Below, in pieces: positions 38,501 through 48,251 of a DNA stretch of 64,000 bases; the first letter of the stretch is position 1; the number at the start of each line of letters is the position of its first letter. The position numbers and the translations under genes were made by a program. The stretch is from Coffea arabica (lineage: Eukaryota > Streptophyta > Magnoliopsida > Gentianales > Rubiaceae). The notes beneath the pieces are model-generated. The model saw only the letters and a program-made list of their open reading frames with translations. It was not told the DNA's origin and did not search any database. Location: contig NC_092312.1 in the NCBI RefSeq assembly GCF_036785885.1, positions 18,060,001 through 18,124,000 of the forward strand, written 5' to 3'.

Positions 38501-39245
38501 CAAATTTTTCCGAACTTTTCGCATTAGCGGGTCTCACGTCCAATATACGCTCTTAAGTTCTCAAAATCTAACCGATACTAGAAAAATCATCTAACAACTA
38601 TATTTACTCATAAAAAAAATTATTTTCACAATTCCAAATAAATAAAATGTGAAAAAGCGTGCAATTAAAAGAAAAATAAAATCTAGTATTTAAGAAAATT
38701 ACGGGCTCTCACATAATTCACGTAAAAAGATATGTTTAGATCCAACTTAATTATAAATGGACAAATATACCCATAAATTGCCATGCTAACTAACTAAAGT
38801 TTGGTGAAAAATTTTATGACAAAAAATACCCTCTCCTTGTGCTTTAAGTATAAAACAAGGATTAGAAAACTCTTCTCTCCTCTATTTTCTTAAATTGTTT
38901 ACAAAATTTTTTATTTTGCGCAATACCTTGTCAAGATATTGCAAATATGATGATATCGAAGTGTGGAATTTCACAACCTGTTTGCACGTCATCGAGCAAA
39001 TACAATCTTAGAAGGAAAATTTTATAGTTATTCCATTATAAGGTCTATTTTTTCTCAAGTGATACATTAGTAAAAAAATTTTCCCTACTGGTCCTTTTCT
39101 TTTCATAATTTTCCAAAGTATAAGAACATGCGAGTTTTTCCAAATTAAAGCAATTCTCACATATTAGCAGGGCAATTTATGGGTATATTTGTCCATTTAT
39201 AATTAAGTTGGATCTAAACATGTCTTTTTACGTGAATTATAAAAT
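35566..39245. mobile_element. MITE split by a solo LTR
   Basis: The right arm (39172-39245) is complementary to the left arm, which lies in two pieces: attttataatt at 35566-35576 and the continuation at 38714-38781. Outside the inserted LTR the element is about 540 bases with arms of about 74 bases. The arms show only about one mismatch, which suggests a fairly young element. It has no coding capacity, and the superfamily is not clear from the ends. Confidence 0.8.
35577..38713 (-). mobile_element. Solo LTR, probably Ty3/Gypsy (Tekay-like)
   Basis: The 3137-base segment starts TGTGACGATCCC, ends GGGCTCTCACA, and is flanked on both sides by the 5-base duplication taatt (35572-35576 and 38714-38718). 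Its first and last hundred bases are not direct repeats of one another and I see no protein domains, so it is a lone LTR and not a whole element. The minus-strand start TGTGAGAGCCCGTAATTTTC is like long LTRs of plant Gypsy chromoviruses, hence the orientation and tentative family. It is younger than the MITE it interrupts. It is a fossil with no coding content. Confidence 0.85.
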
Positions 39246-39261
39246 ACCTTCTCATTTGACC

Positions 39262-39353
39262 GTTAGTCCAAAGACTTAAGTGACTAAAAGTTAACGTTAG
39301 AGACTAAACTGATAGTTGGGATATAGTTTAAGGGGGTAAATTGATAAAAACCC
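39262..39353. repeat. Direct repeat flanking the transposon nest, right copy
   Basis: Right-hand copy of the segment at 35483-35565, in the same orientation and just outside the right MITE arm. It contains about nine more bases than the left copy. Confidence 0.8.
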
Positions 39354-39371
39354 TTTAATCTAATACTACTT

Positions 39372-40401
39372 AGGCTCCGTTTGATAACACTGAATCTGAA
39401 TTCTGAATACTGAAATAATTAATTTGCTGAATTTTAAGCACTGAAAAGAGATATATGAATGTCTGAATTTTAATACTGAATCTATTTATACTGTTTGATA
39501 AATATTCATAACTTAATGCTTAATAATCTAAATTGTACAATTTTGTCCTTCTATCTTTTAATCCAAAAAGAAAATAGAACCTATGATTTAATTAACTTAA
39601 AATTGTTAGGTATGAAAATGACAATGATTGTGAAGAGCAATGCATACAATGACAATGTTTCTTTGTGTAAGAAAAGGGCATGGTTTCATCGTTTTGAAAA
39701 TGGGAAAGCGAGCTTTTAATACTTTAAAAGCACGTTCAATTACATTTCTCAATATTGCATGTACTTGGTTAAAGCGTTCTCCTTTTGATCTTGGACGAGA
39801 AGCATTTCGAAAATTAGACAACCAATATCTAATATTTCGATATGGTGTCATAAAGCCACGTGTGTGTGGATAAGCTGCATCACATAAATAATATTTATTT
39901 GCACAAAAAAATATATATCAAAATATAAATGTTTGTGGATGAAAATTATTGCAAAAAAATACTATTGTTAAAAAAATTTTTGAATAGAGAATATCAGGTT
40001 GTTTTATTTAATTAGATAAGGATTTTGAATAGGGAATATTAGGTTGTTTAATTAGATAAGGATTTTGAATGTAATTAACAAACATGGATATATTTGGTAG
40101 ATAAAATAAAGTAGTTGAAGTAAATCTCTTGATTCTTATCAAATTAAGTATTCAGCTACGATTCTTGTACTGAAAAAAATACATACAAATTCAGCACCAT
40201 TTAATAAGTTCAGCAGAAGTAAATCTCTTGATTCTTATCAAATTAAGCATTCAGCTATGATTCTTGTACTGAAAAAAATATATACAAATTCAGCACCATT
40301 TAATAAGTTCAGCAGGTGAATTTTTATTTATCAAACACCCACAACATCTGAATGTCTGAATAAATTCAGTTTCAGCACTTTTTTATGTTATCAAACAGGC
40401 A
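39372..40401 (-). mobile_element. PIF/Harbinger element remnant
   Basis: The ends AGGCTCCGTTTGATAACA and TGCCTGTTTGATAACA (complement of right) form imperfect inverted repeats, with a possible 3-base duplication ctt on each side. A minus-strand frame at 39606-39851 contains RNVIERAFKVLKARFPIF and FLTQRNIVIVCIALHNH. This is the C-terminal part of a Harbinger DDE transposase, so only a fragment is left. At 40121-40318 a 99-base unit is duplicated in tandem with few differences, and a 45-base unit is repeated at 39981-40070. The subterminal regions are rich in ATTCAG/CTGAAT motifs. Confidence 0.8.
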
Positions 40402-40793
40402 CTTCAAATTCACGGCTCATTTGCAAATGAGGCCCTTCAAATTTAGAGACGAACAACGAAAAATTAGATGGGCAAAAACAAAAATAATAAATAAATTCAA
40501 CTCGTGCATTGCACGTGATTGGAAGCCGGCAAAGCAAACCAACAAACAGTATGACAAAAGCGCAAGAGTCGCAGCCTGCGCTCTGCTTTCCCCCGGGAAG
40601 AAGGAGAGGAAGAAGAAGAGCAGCGGCGGCAACGAACAAATATGACGGAAAATAGATGGAGTATATAACAGCTGTCATTAATTTTTGCAAAATTGTAGAC
40701 GAAGCTCAGCTGAAAAGGTCCAACGTATAAGAATCGAATTGGAGGATTCTGGGAAATCCGTCAGGCAATCCAGATTATCTTTATTTTAACATA
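40402..40793. other. Upstream region of the RlmN-like gene
   Basis: Promoter and 5' UTR of the downstream gene. A GC-richer patch lies at about 40565-40635. No separate gene is supported. Confidence 0.5.
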
Positions 40794-40900
40794 ATGGCGG
40801 GGACATTCAAGTCCGTCTTCGATGCTTCCTTTATCACTGCTGAATTCCTGAATGCCCAAATCAACGCGCACTTCATCCCTCTCATCTGGAAGTATACATA

Positions 40901-40935
<35 letters not shown>

Positions 40936-43900
40936 ATGTATCTACACACACCTGTATAGGCGTTTTTCACAAGCAATTCCCCGGGGGCGGGGGGCAAAAT
41001 AATTTACAGGTATGTGTTACAGAACCCTAATTGCCAGTGGGAGGATATTCCATCTTTGCCTGCGTCAGCTTACCCTCTGCTTCGGTCCAAGTTCAAGCCT
41101 TCCACCTCCACCCTCCACTCTGTTATTCACTCCACCGACCAGGTCACCACCAAGCTCCTCATCAAATTACAGGTACTACTACTACTACTACTACTACTAC
41201 TCTTATCTTTTAATGCAGGTGCCATGAAAATCCCTTTTCGTTTGTGAAAATAGTTTGGTAGATTATGTACTTTAACCATTGAATTGATGAAACTTAGGCC
41301 AAAAAAAAAAAAAAAAAAGAAATCGAGTGAAGTAGCTCGGTTATAGTGTTATAAAGAATGTAAATGCCACAATTGGTGCTTAAAACAGTGATATCTTTTG
41401 TCCTAAACCTTTTCTTAAAATTTTTAGTGCTCTTTGGTTTTGATCTTTTCAAGTATTAAGTTTGGCTTGCTGTGGATTATTAATCTAAATTAGTGCTTCA
41501 TTTTCATGGGCGTTTAGTTTTATATTACTTGAAAGGTCTCTAGGAGCAACTACATTCTTCGAAAGTATGTATGAATGCGTTCAGAATTGTACATAATCAA
41601 CAGAATGGAGCATTTGTGGAGGCTGTGATCATGAGATACGACACACGTTTGGGAAAATATAATGGAAAGGCTCGTCCTGGTGGCCCAAGGTCCACCTTAT
41701 GTATATCCTCTCAGGTACTTCCTGTTCTTTCTTCTGTTTCTTAATTCTCATTAAGTTCTCTGCAACTTTCTTATAAAGAAGGTCTATTTTGATAGCCTGT
41801 AACTCACTATAGGACCTAATTTGTTGCTTAAACAGGTCTTCTGTAACTTTTAAATGTTGTAATGTGCTCAAGGGTTTTTTTTCCCCCCGAGTTACCATGT
41901 TATGGATCCTACACATTGCAAAGCCATAGAAGGTCTTGCCTGAGAGTCAATGGACCTAGTTATAGGAACTATTTTTAGTGCTTAAGATGATTTTCTTAAG
42001 CTTTATCTGCAGTGATATGCTTATGGCGAATTCATTCTGTGGCTTATCATATCCATGAAATTTGCAGACAAAAGAAATAGTTAAGTTTGCATACTTATTG
42101 TGTATTGTACACTAAAGTAATTTGTTGAAGACTAGATAACTTATGACTTCCTTAACCTTTCTCAGGTCGGATGCAAAATGGGTTGCAAGTTCTGTGCAAC
42201 CGGAAGCATGGGATTCAAGAACAACCTCTCGACAGGAGAAATATTGGAACAGTTGGTGCATGCCTCTCACCTGTCAACTATTCGTAATGTTGTTTTCATG
42301 GTATATATCCTCTCTTTCTTTGCACATTCAAGCATATATTATTATTTTTTCCCCTGCTGTAAGTTGTAAAGGCTTACATCTCTTTCTTTTATTAAAATGC
42401 CATAGTTTTCCTTACAAATGCAAATTAGATCGTTAGTCTCTTTAAACTCCATCCGTCTCATAACAAAAATCTAATCTTTCCTGGATATTTGTAAACTTTT
42501 GGCGATCTGCTTGAAATTCTGTGATTTTGGTTGATCAACATGATTGCTAATGTTGCTTCTAGTGTTTTTCCTTCTCCCTCCCTCCCCCCCCCCTTGGGGG
42601 CCCAATGTTCAACATATTAGTGCTGTTTATTCATATTCTGGAGTTATCTGTAAATTGGCACTATTCCAAACTCAATACATTCGACTTAATGTCTCATTTT
42701 GTTGATAGGGAATGGGGGAACCACTGAATAATTACTCTGCCCTGGTTGAAGCTATTAGAGTTATGACAGCTTCACCATTTCAACTGTCTCCAAGGAAAAT
42801 TACTGTCTCGACGGTAGGGGTTTTACATTGATATTATTCTTCGGCACCTTTTCTAAAAGCTTCAATTATTTTTCTGTTGAAGATTACTTGTGAGTATTTA
42901 TAATAGTTTTGGTCTTTTATTATTTCATATTGGAAGCTGCTTTACCGGTTTTGGTTTCAAAGTGTAGAATGTAATGTGATGCTCCTTGCCTGTCTTGAGT
43001 TAAAGTTACTACTGCAGACATTTAATTTTTTTCTTATACGTTAACCTTTTGTAGGTTGGCATTATTCATGCTATCAAGAAGCTCCAGCATGATATCCCAA
43101 ATTTAAACTTAGCTGTCTCACTGCATGCACCTGTTCAAGACATTCGATGTCAAATCATGCCTGCAGCACGTGCTTTTCCCCTGGATAGACTAATGGATGC
43201 ACTGGCAGAATATCAAAAGAAATGGTTGTTAATTTTCTCTATCTCTATTTTCACAAGAATCATCTTCATATAGTATTCTGTTATTTCTTGTTATCTAATC
43301 TGATTTCAGATTGTCAGAATATATAATTTGTACATGATTTAGTCAGCAGAAAATTTTTATCGAATACATAATGCTTGATGGTGTGAATGATGAGGAGCAG
43401 CACGCTCACAAGCTTGGCAAATTGCTCGAGACATTTCAAGTGGTGAGCTTCAAATTCCAATTTGTCGTTCTATATTATTATTTTACTGCTTTCAGAGCAT
43501 TATAGCAGCTTCATATATTGAGTTCATTTTGGATTTGCCAGATAAAACTAGTCCACATACTGTATATGATTTTAGATATTTTTCAGATTTTTGATGGTTT
43601 TAGTGAACGTGAATCTGCTAAATATTATTTTATAAAATATAAGATGCCATGCTTGTTGTATGATTGTATAGATATGCTAAATTTCGTGCATACATACATA
43701 CGTTCATGCGTATATATATTCATACACACACACAGTGCTTGTGTGTGTGTGTATTCCTTTTCTGTATTTGATATGGCATTTAACGAATATTGGCCATATG
43801 CTGCAAGTGTTTCATTTACATTCTTTTGAATGGCTTGCAAAAAAATGTTTGTCTTTCTTTTTGGTGGACCATGTACTTTCTATTGCATTTAAGCTTGGGC

Positions 43901-44164
43901 AATGCGTTCCAACATGTACGGCAGGTTGTGAACCTGATTCCTTTCAATCCAATTGGTGATCTAAGTCACTTCAGAACCAGCCAGGAAGACAAAGTCACCA
44001 GATTCCAGAAAATACTTCGGGAAGTCTACAATATTAGAACGACAGTTCGTAAGCAAATGGGCCAAGATATAAGTGGCGCATGTGGTCAGCTGGTGGTTGA
44101 CCTACCAAATAAAAGGTTTAATAGTGGAGATCTGGTGACTGACATTGAAGATCTAAATATGTAA
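40794..44164 (+). CDS. RlmN-like radical SAM RNA methyltransferase
   Basis: Exons: 40794-40891, 41010-41172, 41604-41714, 42166-42300, 42709-42813, 43055-43224, 43343-43442, 43925-44164. They sum to 1122 nt, 373 residues, the size of bacterial RlmN. The radical SAM cluster motif CX3CX2C is C127-C131-C134 ([12 protein letters not shown]). GMGEPLNN at 170-177 is the SAM-binding GGEP-like block. [10 protein letters not shown] and [12 protein letters not shown] are family-typical. C347 in GACGQL matches the cysteine that is methylated during catalysis. Bacterial RlmN methylates C2 of A2503 in 23S rRNA and A37 of some tRNAs. The plant substrate is not known from the sequence. I see no obvious transit peptide at the N-terminus, so a cytosolic or nuclear site is possible. 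Two introns begin next to microsatellites. Confidence 0.95.
40903..40931. repeat. (CT)n microsatellite in intron 1 of the RlmN-like gene
   Basis: A pure CT run of about 29 bases, 11 bases after the exon 1 donor in a short 118-base intron. Confidence 0.95.
41174..41201. repeat. (ACT)n microsatellite abutting a splice donor
   Basis: Nine trinucleotide units begin directly at the intron 2 donor of the RlmN-like gene: after the exon end at 41172 the intron reads gtactactact. Only the first two bases of the donor lie outside the repeat phase. Confidence 0.95.
43723..43752. repeat. (AC)n/(GT)n inverted microsatellite
   Basis: An ACACACACAC run is followed at once by a TGTGTGTGTG run with only a short spacer (agtgct). 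The pair could form a hairpin in the transcript. It lies in intron 7 of the RlmN-like gene. Confidence 0.85.
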
Positions 44165-45054
44165 TCAAGAACGTTTTAGGGTTCAAAGTTTTAGTTGACG
44201 AGGTACCAATGACAGTTTTGCTTCTTTCACAGTGGGTCAACCAAATTCGGCTTGGTTTCAGAAATCATGGTATTTCTCTGGTTGTGGATTAGAATCCCAA
44301 AATTGATCCGATATTTGGCTTGCAGCAGTAGGTACCCTTTGTAGACTGTAGCTCTACCAAATTGTCCTTGTTTAGAAGATAGTATTCATACTGCTTTACT
44401 GCAGTCTAGATTCTGGAACCAAATTTACTCCTTTATGTGTGTAGTTCACAATTTCATGCGCTTTAGATGATGTTTAAAATGCCGTCTGAAGGAATTGCAG
44501 CAATCTTCAAGATTCTTGAAATGCTTTATATATGTATATTTGTTGCGATGGAAAATCGATGTTGTCGAGTTTCGCGTGACGGCCATCTTAGCTATTTAAA
44601 ATAAGTAGTCTTTTCCAATTATCAAGGATGTTGTTGTTCCAAAATCAGTGTAACAGTCTCATTCATATTAGGTCACAATTTTCGATTTTTATGTTCTTGT
44701 ATCACTCTTGCAGCTAGAGCTGTCATGCCAGTTGGACAGCAGTTTCTTGCAGCTAGAGGAATGGGTTGTCAGGTACTGGTAAATGGTGGAACTTTTCTTC
44801 TTCATGCCTGTAGGGATTGAATTGGGGCGCAACCCGATTGCTTTCTCAGTTGATCCTCACCCATCCTAAAGTTTTTCAGGGAGTCCAGGATGGTTGGTTA
44901 TGATTAAATTCTTGCCCGTCCTAAAGCATAATCGAGATATTAATGCTTTTACATTTTTTATCAAACAAGTCAAGGCACCACAAATTTATTATGTATTTGT
45001 TTAGGTCTTTATTTGAAGAAATCAGAGACTACATCTCTCAAAGTCTAAGACCGC
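44165..45054. other. 3' region of RlmN-like gene and spacer
   Basis: The first few hundred bases should be the 3' UTR of the RlmN-like gene. I see no gene. The flanking relic ends into it from the other strand. Confidence 0.45.
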
Positions 45055-46993
45055 TCATGCCGACAATTCAAAGTTTATAATCTTGGCGGATGGTGCCACC
45101 GCGATGCCGCAAGTGTGGGATGAATTTGCCACATTAGGATGGTTGATGTTCAATTCGTAGTCTCCATGAGATAGTGATGTTTGAAAGTAACCATTCGTAT
45201 CCGCGGCGGCCATCAAAGCCCAGTGGTTCCACTCACCAAGGAGTCTATCCACTACTTATTGCAGGTTCTTGAAATTGGCATCAGTTAAACACATTCTATA
45301 ACAAAATGGTGGTGCCCATATCATCACCCCACCTATCGCCGGATGTGCATTGCTCAAAAATGTAACAACCAGAATGCTAATTGATCCATCAAGTCTCAGG
45401 GGATGAACAATTAATGCATTCCACTTTTTTATGCCTGGTGCTTTATTTAATATGTTGGAACCATTCAAATTAACGAAGAAGAAAATTTGTGGCAATAGCG
45501 TTTACCTGCGGCCAGCGGCTGTCAACATCCAATTCCGTGACCCAAATGGGCAATGCTGCCCTAGCCAATATGTCAAGTGCGGTTCGTATGTGTGAGGTAA
45601 GTTAGGAGGAAGATAAAAATGGCCTTCCAACCCAATTTTGATAAAGGGGAAGCCTTGTGATTCTGTTGCTCATTGCACTACCAAAGCCGCAACTGTTTTG
45701 TTTTAATCTGAAAGCCAATGATGCATTAATCAATGGAGCGGGGAGCGCCTTTGATATCGACTGCTGCTCGGATTTTTACGTTGCTTTTGCGCGCCTGCAA
45801 ATTAGTAAAAATAGTCGTGATCCACCGTACCATATTTTTGTTCAAGATTGTGATTGATCAGTTTACCTTTTCAATTAATGCTTCGAAGCCGGTGAGATAT
45901 CCTTTCTTCTTGGCTAAATGGTTGTCCTTAATTCAACGGATGGGATGGTCACTCCGGGCAAGAGCGGAGAAAGAATCATCACGAAACAAGGATGAGAAGC
46001 ACAGGGGAAGAATGCACATCTTAAAGTGGGAATATACCTCAAAATAAAGGTGTGCAGGTCCTGAAACATGGACCAACATCGATTGAGCAACAACCGGATT
46101 AATTGAGCAATAGACCAACCAGCATAATGGGAATCATTTGATGCTTTGAGACTACTGCAGCAACATTAGAACTTCGATTACTTAATTGTAACCAAGCTAC
46201 GATGAGGCATCGTCCAATATCAGAGACATGTAGAAAATTATGCATTGAATATCCAGACTCTAGAATATCCGTTTCAAAAAGAAGTCTTTAAGACGTATGC
46301 ATATAATTCATGTTAGTAAATTAACAAGGTCAAAATTTTCTATACTTTTGTTATCCTCTAACATTACCAGAGATGATGTAGAATTTGTCCTTTTCCAAGT
46401 TGAACTTCTGAGAGAGCCACAGTGAACTTAGTGCCACCATACTCTCGGGTTTCTGTCTTTGCACCTCCATAGGATGACCAGCCCTTTAATCCATTGTTCA
46501 ACTCTGCGTTGATTACTTGACCTCCATTATGCTGAGGTTTAAGAGGTTTCGCCAAACACTACAACCATGCAAATATCATGCATAATATAAAATGCTTGAG
46601 TAGCATTAGATTAATCTTAGCTACAGCACGGAACTTGCCTCAGGAGTGTAACTATGGTCATAGTCGACTGCTTGAACCTGATTTCCTGCAAGCATATACT
46701 TCTTCAATCAGATTAGGCAGATGTATGTATTAAATTGCAAAAAAAGTAGCAAGTAAAATGGAAATTAAATCTGGGTTTTGAAACTTTTGAGTGTCTTGAC
46801 AAGCACAACAAAAAACGATACTAAAATGTATTCATGGGGCGTGCAGATCTTTTAGAATTACTGCAGTTGCAAGCTCTGGAGTCCTAAGACTAATTAGCTA
46901 TCTTTTCAATGTCGTATAAGTGAAACATATAGAACCTGAGGAAACAAAAACAGACATTAATAGCAGAACGAACAAAGAGTTTCTTTCCGGCAT
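45055..46993 (-). pseudogene. GH10 endo-1,4-beta-xylanase, broken
   Basis: A plant GH10 gene with intron structure retained. Exon 1 (46993-46936) encodes a signal peptide (MPERNSLFVLLLMSVFVS). Exon 2 (46685-46639) reads NQVQAVDYDHSYTPE and ends at a GC donor (gag/GCAAGT). Exon 3 (46558-46368) opens CLAKPLKPQHNGG and carries the CBM22-like LNNGLKGWSSYGGAKTET. Further down are VSGPAHLYFE, KQNSCGFGSAMSNRIT, PIWVTELDV with the family nucleophile Glu, HPAIGGVMIW and NGYFQTSLSHGDYELNINHP. The catalytic domain is interrupted: YQNW is followed directly by LEGHF, where homologues have roughly 190 residues including the acid/base Glu of the DVVNE region. Shifts of frame and an in-frame stop before VVDRLLGEW occur. 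It cannot encode an active xylanase. Confidence 0.88.
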
Positions 46994-48251
46994 CACGCCA
47001 ATGATCCAAAATCAAAGATATTCAGACACTACACTGGTATTGTGAATTGATAGCATGAGCTTCATATGTCGACTTTCTAGTGGTAGTGTGATTGTGAAGG
47101 AATATGATCTCAACCACAGCCAATTACATGCATATTTCTCACTTTGTCATGCATAGATGATGAATCCTCCTTCTGCTGTTCTTTTGGAAACAAACAAACT
47201 GCTGCTCCAAGCTGGGGACTAATATTACACCCCATAAACCGTGGAACAAATTAGACGTGCTTTTTTGATACCTGATGATTATTATGGTAATAGCAAGTTT
47301 AAGAAAGTATCTATCTCGATTAAATTTGTTTTGGACTCTTCTTTGCCTTGATCATAGCCGAGTTAGCATATGGTAAAATGGATAACAAGGGTCTTCTACT
47401 TTATTGTGGAAAAAAAAAAATCCCCCATAAATACAAATACAGCACCTAAATGATTAGGTGACTTGTTTCGTTGTTTTGAATTCGATTTCCTTTTCTAACA
47501 TATGATCCCCTTCTGAACACAAAGCTTTACATAGTCGTTCCAAATTTTATTAGGATATGCGACATATGGTAGACGTAAATGAGTATTTTGTTGATGCAGA
47601 GACGGTGGAGTAATTTTGAATAGTTATAATCTGTGCTTTTTTTTTTTTGACTCTCATTTTGGTGGGGGTCATCCCTTCTCCTATTCTTCTACAAACGGTA
47701 GCTTTTTCACTTTCATATTATCTATTTATTTTAAATGCAAATAGTTTGGATGGGGTATCTTATGTTTGTAGATATGTCCTTAATTTGCTTTGGGTTTTAC
47801 TTTCTTGAACAATAATTTGGTAGGCGAATAACAGGGCAAACAACAGAATGATTTATTATGATTAATCTCCCTTAATCGTATTTAACCCTTTAAACACTAT
47901 AATCATAATAACAATTAAAACTTCAAATGCCTCGTGTTGGATAGGCCGCATCAGATGTTCGGAATGTTTTTTTCACTTCCCCACTTGAGACCTATAAAGA
48001 AACAAAGCCCCTCCCTGCAAGTTGGTTGCAACACTGTCATCAAGTTTAGCACGAGAAGCAGCTATTAGCTATGCTAGGAACCAGAATCAAATTACGAAAC
48101 AAGAACAGTACAATTTTCATATTTCAGCATCTTGAACAGTAGTGAGGTTGGGACACCCAAAAAGCAGCCGAAGAACAAGAAAACACGAAACTTTCTATGC
48201 AAACGACAACTCTAGCTTCATTGCACTCCCAACTTTTCAAGCAATATTTTG
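46994..48251. other. Spacer upstream of the GH10 relic
   Basis: Former promoter side of the xylanase relic and 3' side of the minus-strand gene starting at 52042. AT-rich, with short A and T runs at about 47409 and 47639. No gene seen. Confidence 0.5.

Noticed and set aside
35577-38713. Whole LTR retrotransposon
   Set aside because: No internal direct repeats at its ends, no primer-binding site pair and no protein domains; a lone LTR explains both ends and the taatt duplication.
40385-40690. Overlapping frames of 71-99 codons on both strands before the RlmN-like gene
   Set aside because: Arise from a GC-richer promoter patch; no homology recognised and no splice structure.
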